From: Verrucomicrobiota bacterium
GTDB lineage: Bacteria > Verrucomicrobiota > Verrucomicrobiia > Limisphaerales > UBA1096
Assembly (NCBI GenBank): GCA_030749225.1
Contig: JASMKO010000062.1
Location: forward strand, 1-64,000
Reading direction: 5' to 3'
DNA length: 64,000 nucleotides
The position numbers and the translations under genes are program-made. Shown piece by piece: positions 29,957 through 41,173 of the stretch (position 1 is its first letter; each line of letters begins with the position of its first letter). The notes under the pieces are model-generated. The model had not been told where the DNA came from, searched no databases, and saw only the letters and a list, made by a program, of their open reading frames with translations.

Positions 29957-30250
29957 TTATTCCTCCTCAAAATTTTGGTTCACGAGCTGCTCCAACTCGT
30001 TGAGCGCCTCGGCGGCATCGCTGCCCTCGGCGGTGACGGTGAGGGTGGTGCCGGGACCGGCGGCCAGCATCATTAGGCCCATGATGCTTTTTCCATTGAC
30101 CTCCTCTCCATCCTTTTCGACGAGAATCTTGCTCTCAAAGCGGGTCGCCTTCTTGACAAACATCGACGCCGGGCGGGCGTGGAGGCCAAGCTGGTTTTGC
30201 ACTACCACCTTCCGACTGACGCTAGACTCATTCTTTTTTCTGCTATTCAT
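29957..30250 (-). CDS. HPr-family phosphocarrier protein
   Basis: Start at 30250; NQLGLHARPASMFVKKA (His phospho-site) and VNGKSIMGLMMLAAGPG (regulatory Ser site). Confidence 0.92.
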   Translation of the reverse strand: MNSRKKNESSVSRKVVVQNQLGLHARPASMFVKKATRFESKILVEKDGEEVNGKSIMGLMMLAAGPGTTLTVTAEGSDAAEALNELEQLVNQNFEEE

Positions 30251-30431
30251 CCTGCAAAAAAGCGGCGCATTCTTGCTTGAGAGCGGCGCTTTGGCCAACT
30301 TTTTTGCTTTTTTGGTCCTAAACGTGTTTTTCTGAATTGACGCTGGCCCGTTCTTGGGCAGCATTGACGGCCGTGCAAGGAGGCGCGTTTGATTTGAACA
30401 ACAACTGAGTGTCTGCACTCCAAATTCGATT

Positions 30432-31583
30432 ATGATTCGCAACCTAAAATATACGACTGTGCTGGCTGTGGCGACTGCATTTTTGGCCCTGCCCGGCTCA
30501 GCGGTCTTACAGGAAGCCGACACGAACCCCCCACCCCCCACCCCCGCGGAACCGCCGGCCAAGACAGTGGAGATCGACGTGGCCACCACCCTCGAGCAAC
30601 AGGCCGGCATGTACGGCAGCGAGATGGTTGCCGAGAAAATGCCGGTCGCCGGCGTGCACGCCTCTACCATCGCGGAAATCGAGGGCGGCATTGTGACGGC
30701 TTGGTTCGGCGGCGCGGATGAGGGCGCTTACGACGTGGTCATCTGGATGTCGCGCAACGAAGGTAACGGCTGGTCCACCCCGAAGCCGGCCGCTGACGGC
30801 GTCGACAACGCCAAGCGCATCCAATACCCATGCTGGAACCCAGTGCTGTTCCGGCAATCCAGCGGCACGTTGCTACTCTTCTACAAGGTCGGCCCCAACC
30901 CACAGCAATGGTGGGGCATGATGAAAAAATCGAAAGATGACGGCCTCACTTGGGAAAAGTCGATCCGACTACCCAACGGCTACGTCGGCCCGGTTAAGAA
31001 CAAGCCGATCGAGCTGACCAACGGCACCCTGCTGTGCGGCTCCAGCCTCGAGGACGCCGGTTGGCGCGTCCAGATGGAGCGCTACGTGCAGAACCGCTAT
31101 TGGAACAAGACCAAGCCGCTCAACTCCCCGCTCGACTTTGCCGCAATCCAGCCCACCCTGCTCGCCTACCCGGACGGCTCAATCCAAGCGCTTTGCCGCA
31201 CCAAGTCCGGACGGCTTACCGACTGCTGGTCAAGCGACAACGGCCAGAAATGGACCCGCATGAAACGCACCCAGCTACCCAACCCAAACGCCGGAGCGGA
31301 CGGCACCGTGCTGGCCGACGGCCGCGCCCTGCTCGTCTACAACCATACCAGACGCGGGCGCTCGCCTCTCAACGTCTCCATCTCGAGGGACGGTAAGGCA
31401 TGGGAAGCCGCTCTCGTTCTCGAGAATCAGCCGGGCGAATTCTCCTACCCGGCCGTCATTCAGACCAGCGACGGCAACGTGCACGTGACCTACACGCACA
31501 ACCGCACCAACATCAAGCACGTCGTCATCGACCCAGCCAAGCTGGCGACCCAGCCGATCGTCGAGGGCCAGTGGCCGCAGTAA
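30432..31583 (+). CDS. sialidase/BNR-repeat-like secreted protein
   Basis: Signal peptide; HASTIAEIEGGIVTAWFGG, SKDDGLTWEKSIRLPNG, SSDNGQKWTRM, SISRDGKAWE Asp-box-like repeats. Confidence 0.85.
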   Translation: MIRNLKYTTVLAVATAFLALPGSAVLQEADTNPPPPTPAEPPAKTVEIDVATTLEQQAGMYGSEMVAEKMPVAGVHASTIAEIEGGIVTAWFGGADEGAYDVVIWMSRNEGNGWSTPKPAADGVDNAKRIQYPCWNPVLFRQSSGTLLLFYKVGPNPQQWWGMMKKSKDDGLTWEKSIRLPNGYVGPVKNKPIELTNGTLLCGSSLEDAGWRVQMERYVQNRYWNKTKPLNSPLDFAAIQPTLLAYPDGSIQALCRTKSGRLTDCWSSDNGQKWTRMKRTQLPNPNAGADGTVLADGRALLVYNHTRRGRSPLNVSISRDGKAWEAALVLENQPGEFSYPAVIQTSDGNVHVTYTHNRTNIKHVVIDPAKLATQPIVEGQWPQ

Positions 31584-31587
31584 CCCC

Positions 31588-31603
31588 GCGCTTGCCCAAG
31601 CGC
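31588..31603. repeat. variant inverted repeat GCGCTTG-CC-CAAGCGC, intergenic
   Basis: Between sialidase-like stop (31583) and TPR start (31624). Confidence 0.8.
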
Positions 31604-31623
31604 ACCCCCTCGTTCACGGGCTC

Positions 31624-33162
31624 ATGCCAGACGAAACCGCCAGCCCAACCCCCAACCAACTTTGGGACAAGGCGGCGGAGTATCTCGAGACGAATGAAAC
31701 CGAGGGAGCACAAAAAAGCCTGCTGCACTGGGCAATGCTGCTCAACCCCGCGGCCAAGGACGCTTGGCTCGACCGGCTGCCGCCGCAACTGTTCAATGCC
31801 GTCTCGAGCATCGTCCGTACTGCCGAGACCCTCTCAGGCAACCCCAATGACTCGGCCCTCGCCTGGGTTTCCATCGGCCGCGCCTGGCTGGATCGGAATC
31901 AGCCCGACTGGGCACACGCCTGTTTCGTGAACGCCGCCGCCGCCGCGCCGGAAAACGACAGCATACACCACGAGCTTGGCCTGTCTTGGCATCGAAAAAA
32001 CGAACCGGGCCAGGCGCTGAACGCCTTTGAACAAGCCGCTAAGTTGAAGCCAAGTCACGCTGGCACCTGGCATAACCTTGGCCAATGCCACCAGCGGCTT
32101 GCCCAAACCAGCGAAGCCATCGAGGCCTTCGAGAAGGCGTTGGCCATCGAACCGGGCCACCCACTCGCCGGGGTCGAACTCGGTACCATTCGCCTCGGCA
32201 ACCTCGACCTCGCCCGGGCCGAGGCCTGTTTCTCCGGCGTGATCGAGCGACACCCCGATGACCCCGCCGCCCGCCGCAACCGCGCGGAAGTGCACCTGTT
32301 GCAGAAGCGATTCCAGCAGGGCTGGATCGATTTCGGCTACCGATTTCAAACCGGCACCCGCGTACATTATCCGAGCGACACCGTTTGGAGAGGCGAACCG
32401 ATCAGCGACAAAAAACTCCTCCTCCACTTCGAGCAGGGCCTCGGCGACACGGTCATGTTCAGCCGTTTCCTACCACGGGTTAAGTCGCTCTGCGGCGAAC
32501 TCGTTTTTGAGTGCCAACCGGCGCTGATCACTCTCCTACGGCAATCGTTCCCAGCGATCGAAATTGTCGCCGAGGGCGATGCCCAGTGCGACTTCGACGT
32601 TCACCTACCGCTGCTCGCGCTTGGGGAGAGGCTTGGCCTGGACGAGTCCAACCTACTCGGCGACAACCCCTACCTCATCGCCACCGACCGCGACCCCCTG
32701 CCCGGAACCGGCCGTCTCAAGGTCGGGCTGGCTTGGGCCGGGAATCCCCATCACGCAAAGGATGCCTCCCGCTCCATCGCCTGGGAATCGTTTGCCGCGC
32801 TCACCGGGCTGGACGAAGTGGATTACTTCAGCCTGCAAGTCGGGACAAGGGCGTACGACTGCCGCGACAGCCGCGTTATTTACATCGGCGATCAATTGAG
32901 TGACTTCGCCGCGACGGCCGCTGTCATCCAGCAACTCGACCTCGTGATCACGGTCGATACCGCCGTGGCGCACCTCGCCGGGGCACTGGGTAAACCAACA
33001 TGGGTGCTCGTCTCAGCCGTGCCCGATTGGCGATGGCAACTCAATCGCACTGATAGCCCGTGGTATCCAACCCTTAAACTGTACCGGCAACGCCCCGCGG
33101 AGAACGGCTGGCTGGCAACGCTCGAGCGCGTGAAGCAAGCCTTGGCCAAGCGCCTGGCTTGA
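31624..33162 (+). CDS. TPR protein with C-terminal glycosyltransferase-9-like domain
   Basis: TPR units (HAGTWHNLGQCHQRLAQTSEAIEAFEKALAIEPGHP); C-terminal KVGLAWAGNPHHAKDASRSI...DLVITVDTAVAHLAGALGKPTWVL. Confidence 0.85.
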   Translation: MPDETASPTPNQLWDKAAEYLETNETEGAQKSLLHWAMLLNPAAKDAWLDRLPPQLFNAVSSIVRTAETLSGNPNDSALAWVSIGRAWLDRNQPDWAHACFVNAAAAAPENDSIHHELGLSWHRKNEPGQALNAFEQAAKLKPSHAGTWHNLGQCHQRLAQTSEAIEAFEKALAIEPGHPLAGVELGTIRLGNLDLARAEACFSGVIERHPDDPAARRNRAEVHLLQKRFQQGWIDFGYRFQTGTRVHYPSDTVWRGEPISDKKLLLHFEQGLGDTVMFSRFLPRVKSLCGELVFECQPALITLLRQSFPAIEIVAEGDAQCDFDVHLPLLALGERLGLDESNLLGDNPYLIATDRDPLPGTGRLKVGLAWAGNPHHAKDASRSIAWESFAALTGLDEVDYFSLQVGTRAYDCRDSRVIYIGDQLSDFAATAAVIQQLDLVITVDTAVAHLAGALGKPTWVLVSAVPDWRWQLNRTDSPWYPTLKLYRQRPAENGWLATLERVKQALAKRLA

Positions 33163-33171
33163 GCGTGGCCG

Positions 33172-33549
33172 CTACGACTGCGGCGGCACGTCCATGCGGA
33201 ATTCCGGGATGCGCGTGATGACGCTCCGACCGTTCTCATCCACGCCGATGTAGCTGCCGGTTGCCACCGCCCAGTCGCCGCCAAACAGGTGGAAACTGTG
33301 GTAATCGAACGACTCGCCTGGGGCCAACTCGGGGAACATCCCCACGACGCCGTCACCCTCGACCACTGTCTTTTTGCCGTCCGCCTCATTGACCACCCAT
33401 TTCCGGCCCTTGATGGTAACGGTGATGTCGGAGTCATTGCGGATGGTGATGAAGTAGGCGAAGCAGTGTGGCCGATCCTCCGGCGTGGCCATGTCAGGCT
33501 GGTGCAACACCCTGTCCAGAACCACATTCAATCCGTTCAGTTCAACCAT
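33172..33549 (-). CDS. apaG: ApaG-family protein
   Basis: FAYFITIRNDSDITVTIKGRKWVVNEADGKKTVVEGDGVVGMFPELAPGESFDYHSFHLF. Confidence 0.9.
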   Translation of the reverse strand: MVELNGLNVVLDRVLHQPDMATPEDRPHCFAYFITIRNDSDITVTIKGRKWVVNEADGKKTVVEGDGVVGMFPELAPGESFDYHSFHLFGGDWAVATGSYIGVDENGRSVITRIPEFRMDVPPQS

Positions 33550-33927
33550 CTCCACCGAAACAATTCCACTTTTTAATGCAGCGCGGCACCGGCCAAGTGC
33601 AGTTTTAGCTCGATCTCCTCCCATCCACCCGGGACGAAATGCGGAAAGTCAGGGAGACCCCAAACAATCCACCGCTCGTCGCCACGGTGGCAACTGGCAA
33701 CTCCACCCCAAACAAGTTTTGTTTTCACTTGATGGATACCCGAAACCAATGACTTCATCAATCTCGGTCCGGGTCTCGGTGGACTTCGAGCAATCCGATC
33801 ACCAACGCAGCCAATCGCAATGCCGAACGCAGGTAGCAACAAAATAGGGAAACCTGACCCGGCAGGCAAACCAACATCCCAAACGTTCAGGGTTTTCTCC
33901 CTCCTTCCGCCCCGGTATGCTCGCCAG

Positions 33928-35433
33928 ATGCGTAACATCACAGCCCGATTCCATACTCCCATTCGGCTTGACCAGACTCTTGTCCTTGCCGCTGCCGCGC
34001 TGCTCGTGCTTGGCCAAACGGCCTTGGCCAAGCCGACGTTTCAAAATGTCGTCCTCATCCTGAGCGACGACCACCGGTACGACTTCCTTGGCTTCCACCC
34101 GGATGGCCCGGAGTTTCTCGAGACACCGAACCTCGACCGCATGGCAAGTCAGGGGGCGTACCTGGCCAACGCTTTTGTCACCACGTCGCTCTGTTCCCCC
34201 AGCCGCGCCACAATCCTCACCGGCCAATACATGCACCGGCACAAGGTCGTTGACAATCAGCGTGCCGTGCCCAAGGGCACCCGATTTTTCCCCGAGTACC
34301 TCCAGTCGACTGGCATCGAGACGGCCTACATCGGCAAGTGGCACATGGGACACGACAATGATGCGCCACGCAAGGGCTTCGACCACTGGGCCAGCTTCAA
34401 GGGCCAGGGCGTCTACTTCGACCCCGAGTTCAACATCAACGGGACACGGAAAAAGCTCGAGGGCTACAACGCCGATGTCACCGCCAAACTCGCGCTCGAT
34501 TACCTGAAGCAAGTTGGAAGAAAACGATTCTTTCTGCAGGTCGGCTTCAAGGCGGTGCATTATCCATTCCAACCGGCCAAGCGGCATCATGGCCGGTACG
34601 ACAAGTTCGATGTGCCCCGCCCTCAGACCATGTCACTGACCGAGCGTAACTACGAGACCCAGCCCAACTGGGTGCGCGAACGCCGCTACGGCATCCACGG
34701 CATCGACCACATGGAGACCGGCCCGCTCGACAACGACCCGGTGCCGTCGCTACCTGGTTTGTACCGCCGCTTCGCCGAGACAGTGCACGGCCTGGACGAG
34801 AACGTCGGCCGCATTCTGGATTACCTCGACGCTTCCGGCTTGGCCAAGGAGACGCTCGTCCTGTACCTCGGCGACAACGGCTTCGCGCTGGGCGAACACG
34901 GCTTTTACGACAAGCGCGACGCGTTCGAGGAATCGATCCGCATCCCGATGCTCGCCTACGCGCCCAACCGCATCCATCCCGGCACTACGGTCGGCCAAAT
35001 GGCGCTCAACCTCGACGTCGCGCAGACGATCCTGCACGGCATGGAGGTCGCGCAGCCAAACGGCACGCCAGAGATGTCCGGCCGCTCGCTGCTGCCGTTA
35101 CTACTTGGCCAGGCGACCGACGGCTGGCGTGAGCATTTCCTTTACGAATACCATTGGGAATGGAATTTCCCGGCCACGCCGACGACCTTGGCCATTCGCA
35201 CCGACCGCTACAAATACGTCTATTATCATGGGGTTTGGGACAAAAACGGACTTTACGACCTCGAGACCGACCCGCACGAGCGGCACAATCTCATCCGCGT
35301 TCCGGCCTTCGCAGAGCGGGCCGAGCAGATGAAAGAGCAACTATTCACCGAACTGGCCAAAACAAGCGGCTTGACCATGCCGATCCGCCCGCCCAAGGGC
35401 GTCCAATTCTACGATCGCAAGCTCCGACGTTGA
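33928..35433 (+). CDS. sulfatase
   Basis: Signal peptide; NVVLILSDDHRYDFLGF, SLCSPSRATILTGQYMH (CSPSR), YIGKWHMGHD. Confidence 0.93.
   Translation: MRNITARFHTPIRLDQTLVLAAAALLVLGQTALAKPTFQNVVLILSDDHRYDFLGFHPDGPEFLETPNLDRMASQGAYLANAFVTTSLCSPSRATILTGQYMHRHKVVDNQRAVPKGTRFFPEYLQSTGIETAYIGKWHMGHDNDAPRKGFDHWASFKGQGVYFDPEFNINGTRKKLEGYNADVTAKLALDYLKQVGRKRFFLQVGFKAVHYPFQPAKRHHGRYDKFDVPRPQTMSLTERNYETQPNWVRERRYGIHGIDHMETGPLDNDPVPSLPGLYRRFAETVHGLDENVGRILDYLDASGLAKETLVLYLGDNGFALGEHGFYDKRDAFEESIRIPMLAYAPNRIHPGTTVGQMALNLDVAQTILHGMEVAQPNGTPEMSGRSLLPLLLGQATDGWREHFLYEYHWEWNFPATPTTLAIRTDRYKYVYYHGVWDKNGLYDLETDPHERHNLIRVPAFAERAEQMKEQLFTELAKTSGLTMPIRPPKGVQFYDRKLRR
34009..34032. repeat. tandem motif CTTGGCCAAACGGCCTTGGCCAAG
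   Basis: Two motif units in the sulfatase signal-peptide region, one read as LGQ and one as LAK. Confidence 0.9.
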
Positions 35434-35475
35434 CCCGGCGCTTGGCTCCCATAAACTCCTTGGCCCAATTTAATC

Positions 35476-37428
35476 ATGAGCAACGACTCCAAAACGAACG
35501 TCTTCCCGCCAAACGCCGCCGCCTCGGCAAACGCGCATATCTCCTCCCTCGATCAATACAGAGAACTTTACGACCGCTCGATCAACGACCCCGAGGACTT
35601 CTGGACCGAGCACGCCGAGCGCCTCCACTGGAGCGAGAAATGGCACACACTGCGTGAGTGGGATTACCACAAGGCGGAAATCCAGTGGTTCATAGGCGGC
35701 AAGCTCAACGCCTGCTACAACTGCGTCGACCGTCACGTGGACAATGGCCACGGCGACAACACCGCGCTCATCTGGGAAGGCAACGACCCAAACGAAAGTC
35801 GCACCTACACATACGCGCAACTGCAGGCCGAGGTACAGAAGGCCGCCAACGCGCTGAAAGACCTCGGCTTGGCCAAGGGCGACCGCGTCTGTATCTACAT
35901 GCAGATGATCCCGGAACTGACCATCGCCATGCTCGCCTGTGCGCGGATCGGCGTGGTGCACTCGATCGTCTTTGGCGCGTTCAGCGCAGACAGCCTCGTC
36001 ACCCGCATCAACGACTCCGAGTGCAAGGTCATCATCACTCAGGACACCGGCGTGCGCGGAACCAAGCTCGACATCCCGATGAAGGCCAACGCCGACAAGG
36101 CCGTCGAGAACACGCCGTCCATCGAAAAGATTCTCGTCGTCAAGCGCACCGGCACCGAGGTCGACATGACCGACGGCCGCGACGTCTGGTGGCACCAGGC
36201 TTGCGATGCGGCGAATCCCGTTTGCGCTGCTGAGTTGATGGACGCCGTGGATCCGCTCTTCATTCTGTACACCTCCGGCAGTACCGGCAAACCAAAGGGT
36301 GTGCTGCATACCACCGGCGGCTATCTCACCTACGCCGCCACCACACACCACTACATTTTCGACTACCACCCCGGCGACGTCTACTGGTGCACGGCCGACA
36401 TCGGCTGGATAACCGGTCACACCTACATCGTATACGGCCCGATGGCCAACCGCGCCATCACCATCATGTACGAGGGCGTGCCAAACTACCCCGATTTCGG
36501 CCGCTTTTGGGAAATCGTGGCTAAGCACAAGGTGAACATTTTCTACACCGCACCCACCGCCCTACGTGCGCTGATGAAGGAAGGCGACACTTGGCCAAGT
36601 GCGCACGACCTCTCCAGTCTGCGCCTGCTCGGTACGGTCGGCGAGCCGATCAAGTCGCCTGAGTGGACCTGGTATCACGAGGTCATCGGTAAGGGCCGTT
36701 GCCCCATCGTCGATACATGGTGGCAAACCGAGACCGGCGGGATTCTCATCACGCCCCTGCCAGGCGCTACGCCCACCAAGCCCGGCTCCGCAACCCTGCC
36801 CTTTTTCGGCGTAAAGCCGGCGCTCGTCGATGACGAAGGTAACATCATCGAGGGCAACGACGTCTCCGGGAACCTTTGCATGCTCGAGACATGGCCCGGC
36901 CAAATGCGCACGGTCTACGGCGATCATCAGCGGTACTTAGACACCTACTTCGCACGGTTCCCAGGCAAATACTTCAGCGGCGACGGATGCCGGCGCGACG
37001 ACGACGGCTACTACTGGATTACCGGCCGCGTCGACGACGTCATTATCGTCAGCGGCCACAACCTCGGCACAGCCGAAATCGAAGGTGCCATCGGCGGCCA
37101 CCCCGCCGTGGCCGAAGCGGCTGTCGTTGGCTACGAGCACGATATCAAGGGCAATGCCATCTACGCCTATGTCACACTCAAGACCGGGCAGAAAGTCAAC
37201 GACACGATGACCGCCGAGATTGTGAAGCAGGTTCGTACCGACATCGGCCCACACGCCTCGCCGGAGAAAATCCAGTTCACCTCCGGCCTGCCCAAGACGC
37301 GCAGCGGAAAAATCATGCGCCGCATCCTCCGAAAAATCGCCGAGGGCGACACCGAAAACCTTGGAGATACCAGCACTCTCGCCGATCCCGCCGTGGTCGA
37401 CTCCCTCGTCACCGGTCGTATCGAGTAG
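35476..37428 (+). CDS. acs: acetyl-CoA synthetase
   Basis: [67 protein letters not shown]. Confidence 0.97.
   Translation: MSNDSKTNVFPPNAAASANAHISSLDQYRELYDRSINDPEDFWTEHAERLHWSEKWHTLREWDYHKAEIQWFIGGKLNACYNCVDRHVDNGHGDNTALIWEGNDPNESRTYTYAQLQAEVQKAANALKDLGLAKGDRVCIYMQMIPELTIAMLACARIGVVHSIVFGAFSADSLVTRINDSECKVIITQDTGVRGTKLDIPMKANADKAVENTPSIEKILVVKRTGTEVDMTDGRDVWWHQACDAANPVCAAELMDAVDPLFILYTSGSTGKPKGVLHTTGGYLTYAATTHHYIFDYHPGDVYWCTADIGWITGHTYIVYGPMANRAITIMYEGVPNYPDFGRFWEIVAKHKVNIFYTAPTALRALMKEGDTWPSAHDLSSLRLLGTVGEPIKSPEWTWYHEVIGKGRCPIVDTWWQTETGGILITPLPGATPTKPGSATLPFFGVKPALVDDEGNIIEGNDVSGNLCMLETWPGQMRTVYGDHQRYLDTYFARFPGKYFSGDGCRRDDDGYYWITGRVDDVIIVSGHNLGTAEIEGAIGGHPAVAEAAVVGYEHDIKGNAIYAYVTLKTGQKVNDTMTAEIVKQVRTDIGPHASPEKIQFTSGLPKTRSGKIMRRILRKIAEGDTENLGDTSTLADPAVVDSLVTGRIE
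36588..36601. repeat. CACTTGGCCAAGTG palindrome
   Basis: In acs, third reading frame (T-W-P-S). Confidence 0.95.
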
Positions 37429-37471
37429 CATTTTCAACAATGCTCAACAGCCAGCTCCATAATCTCTGCAT

Positions 37472-38863
37472 TTAATTCCCCGAAAGCAGTTTGCCAATGC
37501 CATGCATCAGCAGTGACTCCACCTCGGGAGCGACGTTGGAGGATCGCGGCTCGGTCTCGTAGCCGCCCTCCGAGTAGGCCCGCTTAGTGCCGATGTAAAA
37601 TGTCCCGTATTCGCCGTACGCCGCCATCGCCACATTGAGCTCCGGGCGCATCTGCTTGGCGGCCAACTGGTATTCGACGAACAATTCACCCGGCATGTGC
37701 AGCACCCGCACATCGCCGATGGCCAACTGAGTCAAGTCGATTTTGTGCCCCAATTTACTCCGTTGGACGTAGGCCAGCCTCTCCGCCGCCGGCACAGCCA
37801 CCGGCGGCACCGAGCCCTTGGCAACGTCGGCCACCAACTTGGCCTCATCCAAGTGTTTGGCCAACGGCAACGCCACCGGGACGACGCTCCAACGCAGATC
37901 ACTCGACTGCACGGCAAATTTACTTGAGCTGTCAAACGCCCGCTTCATTCCATCCCTCAGACGCAAAGCCAATTCCATCCGGTTTTTTCGCGAGCCATCG
38001 TTGTATTTTCCGGCGCCGATGTTACCACCCGCTCCGTTGAAATGAACATGCAGGGCTTCAGGCACAGATTGTTGCCGCATGAACCGCGCGATGCCGGGAA
38101 AGTCCGGGCTTGGGATGCCCACCCGGTAGTAGCTTTGCGGATGACAGGCGTAGTAGGTCATCACGACCAACGGCGTGTCGCCATTCCAAAAACTGAGCAT
38201 AGAAAGCTCGGGATCTATCACTCCCTCTGGCTCGGCGCGGAGTTCCGGATTCGTACAGGAGGTGTAGCGTACAGCGCGCACTTTGCCGTCCGGCCCGAAG
38301 ATGCGGCGGTTGGAGGCAACTTGTTTCACCTCCGACACGCCCCAGCCGCAATGAGTCACCGGCTTGGCACTCGCCATCGATGTCCGGACTGCGGCGGCGG
38401 CCTTGGCCATGGTTTGCCGACAAAAATCGCCGTCAAGCCGGCCAAGGTGTTTGGCCTTTGCTTCCTTGAGCAGGCGTTCTGCGGAGAAATCGCAGGTCGG
38501 CGCATCGTGCTGGTGCAGAGTGTGCACGGCAACGCGCTTGGGCGTCGTGCCAGCGGCCTTTGCTAAATGCTTGCGAAACTCGTCTTGCGCCTCGTTGGCG
38601 ATGCCAAGCCAGTCCACTGCGCACAGCACGATTGGCTGCGCCTGGCCAAGCAGCACAATTCCGCGGCAGCGCAGCGTCATGGCATCAACTCGCACCACTG
38701 GGTCGTAGGCCATCATGTACCCAAGCGGGGGCGTGGCATCGATGTCGAACGTGGCCACGCGCAACGAATGATTCGCTGCTCCGAACACCTCGAGCGCACT
38801 CGAAAACAAAATCACCATCACAAACCGGACGGCATTTGGAATTCTCATAGATTGTAGATGCAT
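37472..38863 (-). CDS. neutral/alkaline ceramidase-like secreted protein
   Basis: Signal peptide; RVATFDIDATPPLGYMM, RVAVHTLHQHDAP, FNGAGGNIGAGKYNDGS. Confidence 0.75.
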   Translation of the reverse strand: MHLQSMRIPNAVRFVMVILFSSALEVFGAANHSLRVATFDIDATPPLGYMMAYDPVVRVDAMTLRCRGIVLLGQAQPIVLCAVDWLGIANEAQDEFRKHLAKAAGTTPKRVAVHTLHQHDAPTCDFSAERLLKEAKAKHLGRLDGDFCRQTMAKAAAAVRTSMASAKPVTHCGWGVSEVKQVASNRRIFGPDGKVRAVRYTSCTNPELRAEPEGVIDPELSMLSFWNGDTPLVVMTYYACHPQSYYRVGIPSPDFPGIARFMRQQSVPEALHVHFNGAGGNIGAGKYNDGSRKNRMELALRLRDGMKRAFDSSSKFAVQSSDLRWSVVPVALPLAKHLDEAKLVADVAKGSVPPVAVPAAERLAYVQRSKLGHKIDLTQLAIGDVRVLHMPGELFVEYQLAAKQMRPELNVAMAAYGEYGTFYIGTKRAYSEGGYETEPRSSNVAPEVESLLMHGIGKLLSGN

Positions 38864-39351
38864 TACTTGTGCTTGGCCGCCGTCGCCCCGTTGCGAACCA
38901 GCATCCCGGCAATCTCCTTCCGAAACGCCCGTTCCTCATCGTTTGCTCCCGGATCGTTCTTCAGCACGATGTCGAGCGCAGTCAAGCCGTCAGCACGCTT
39001 GGCATTGATATCCGCGCCCTCGGCCAGGAGCAACTCGGCAAACGCCTTGTGACCGAATGCAACGGCACAATGCAGCGGCGTTGGCTTAAGCGGATCGTCT
39101 GCATCCGGCTCGTTCAGGTTTAACCCGGCGTCGATTTGCCCGCGCACGGTCTCAACATCGCCGTCGCGTGCCGCGTCCCAGATGGAAACCGCCGGTGGCG
39201 CTGGGGACGGCTCCGACTTGAGCACCTCAGCCACCGGCTTGACCAGCACCGGTTCGGCATTCGTTGGCTCTGTAGGCAGCGGCTTTGGCGCGGTTTCGGG
39301 ACCGCACCCGAGCGAAATAATCGCAGTGAAGAAGCTAAATGTTTTTTTCAT
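38863..39351 (-). CDS. ankyrin-repeat protein, secreted/lipoprotein-like
   Basis: Start [17 protein letters not shown] at 39351; [39 protein letters not shown]. Confidence 0.82.
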   Translation of the reverse strand: MKKTFSFFTAIISLGCGPETAPKPLPTEPTNAEPVLVKPVAEVLKSEPSPAPPAVSIWDAARDGDVETVRGQIDAGLNLNEPDADDPLKPTPLHCAVAFGHKAFAELLLAEGADINAKRADGLTALDIVLKNDPGANDEERAFRKEIAGMLVRNGATAAKHK

Positions 39352-39511
39352 CGTCGACTGCGAAAAACCTATCCGTCCGCTGAGAACATGCAACCTGAAA
39401 TCCGGTTGCGTCAGCCGGCTGAATCGCTGGTTTCGACGTTGTAGTAGGGCTTGGTCAAGCGGAAACACTTGCCGGGGACCTCCGGGCCACGTAGGATGTC
39501 CGCGCATTTTT

Positions 39512-40501
39512 ATGAGTAAGGAACCCATTCGTGTTGCGGTGACCGGTGCGGCCGGTCAGATCGGTTATGCTCTATTGTTCCGGATCGCCTCCGGCCAAAT
39601 GTTCGGCCCCAGTCAGCCGGTGATTCTTCATTTGATCGAGATCGAACCGGCCCTGCCCGCCCTCGAGGGTGTCTGCATGGAACTGGACGATTGCGCCTTC
39701 CCGCTGCTCAAAGGCACGGTAGCTACCGCTGACCTCGACACCGGGTTCAATGGTGTCAATTGGGCACTGCTTGTCGGCAGCGTGCCCCGCAAGCAGGGCA
39801 TGGAGCGCGGTGACCTACTCGGCATCAACGGCAAGATTTTCACCGGCCAAGGGCAGTCAATTCAGAATAACGGCGCCAGCGATGTTCGCACGCTTGTCGT
39901 TGGCAACCCATGCAACACAAACTGTCTCATCGCCATGAACAACGCGCCGGACGTGCCGCGAGACCGGTGGTTCGCCATGACGCGCCTCGATGAGAATCGA
40001 GCCAAGACGCAGCTCGCGCAAAAAGCCAGGGTCGACATCACTACGGTCACCAACACGGCCGTCTGGGGTAACCACTCCGCCACCCAGTATCCCGATTTCA
40101 CAAATGCCAAGATCAATGGCCAAGCCGCAGCGGATGCAATCGGTGACCGCGACTGGCTCGAGAACGATTTCATCAAAACCGTGCAGCAGCGCGGCGCGGC
40201 GATCATCAAGGCACGCGGCGCCTCGAGCGCGGCGAGCGCGGCCAACGCCGTGGTTGATTCGGTCGGCTCCATCATCAACCCCACCGCTGGCGGCGATTTC
40301 CACAGCGTCTGTCTCTGCTCCGATGGCAGTTACGGCGTCGAGGAGGGGCTGATCTCCTCATTCCCGGTTCGCAACATCGCCGGGCAGTTTGACATCGTGC
40401 AGGGCGTCCAACTCGATGCTTTCAGCCAAGGCAAACTCGACGCCACGGTGGATGAACTGAAAGAGGAGCGGAACATGGTCAAGGATCTCCTCCCGGGCTG
40501 A
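39512..40501 (+). CDS. mdh: malate dehydrogenase
   Basis: [80 protein letters not shown]. Confidence 0.96.
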   Translation: MSKEPIRVAVTGAAGQIGYALLFRIASGQMFGPSQPVILHLIEIEPALPALEGVCMELDDCAFPLLKGTVATADLDTGFNGVNWALLVGSVPRKQGMERGDLLGINGKIFTGQGQSIQNNGASDVRTLVVGNPCNTNCLIAMNNAPDVPRDRWFAMTRLDENRAKTQLAQKARVDITTVTNTAVWGNHSATQYPDFTNAKINGQAAADAIGDRDWLENDFIKTVQQRGAAIIKARGASSAASAANAVVDSVGSIINPTAGGDFHSVCLCSDGSYGVEEGLISSFPVRNIAGQFDIVQGVQLDAFSQGKLDATVDELKEERNMVKDLLPG

Positions 40502-40504
40502 TCC

Positions 40505-41164
40505 ATGGCTGATCAACCGGAAGTTACACTCAACAAATACATCGACCATACCCTTCTGCGTCCCGACACCACCGCCGGGGACATCGAAAAGCTGTGCGCT
40601 GAAGCTATTGAACATCAGATGTTTGCGGTATGCATCAATGGCTGCTGGGTACAACATGCTTGGAACTATCTGGCAGATTCGGATGTCTCCATTGCCACCG
40701 TAGTCGGCTTTCCTCTAGGGGCAAGCGATTCGGATTCAAAACGTTACGAAACTGAAATCGCCGTCGACAATGGTGCCCATGAGATCGATATGGTGATGAA
40801 CCTCGGACAATTCATCGACGGCGATCACCAGTACATCGTCCGCGAAATCCGGGATGTCATTGAGGCGGCAGACGATCGGCGGGTGAAGGTCATTGTCGAA
40901 ACCGGCCATTTCAGTGACAAACAAATCGCCAAGGCCTGCCAACTGGCCGTTGAAGCCGAAGCTCATTTTGTCAAGACCAGCACTGGCTTCGGCCCAGGCG
41001 GCGCGACAGTCGAGCATGTCCGGCTAATGCGCGAGACAGTGGGCCAGCAAGCCGGCGTGAAGGCATCCGCCGGCATCCGTGACCGAGAAACCGCGCTCGC
41101 AATGATCGAGGCGGGGGCCACCCGCATCGGGACATCCTCCGGCGTGACCATTGCCAGAGGTTGA
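40505..41164 (+). CDS. deoC: deoxyribose-phosphate aldolase
   Basis: YIDHTLLRPDTT, VVGFPLG, EIDMVMNLGQF, VKVIVETGHF, FVKTSTGFGPGGATVEHVRLM, VKASAGIRD. Confidence 0.95.
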   Translation: MADQPEVTLNKYIDHTLLRPDTTAGDIEKLCAEAIEHQMFAVCINGCWVQHAWNYLADSDVSIATVVGFPLGASDSDSKRYETEIAVDNGAHEIDMVMNLGQFIDGDHQYIVREIRDVIEAADDRRVKVIVETGHFSDKQIAKACQLAVEAEAHFVKTSTGFGPGGATVEHVRLMRETVGQQAGVKASAGIRDRETALAMIEAGATRIGTSSGVTIARG

Positions 41165-41173
41165 TTGTCACGG

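Noticed and set aside
33573-34031. 152-aa minus ORF between apaG and a sulfatase
   Set aside because: Its N-terminal part is antisense to the sulfatase; the remaining ~60 aa could be real but I have no homology-based support
35470-36528. 352-aa minus-strand ORF
   Set aside because: Antisense to acs; Gly/Val/Asp-rich shadow composition
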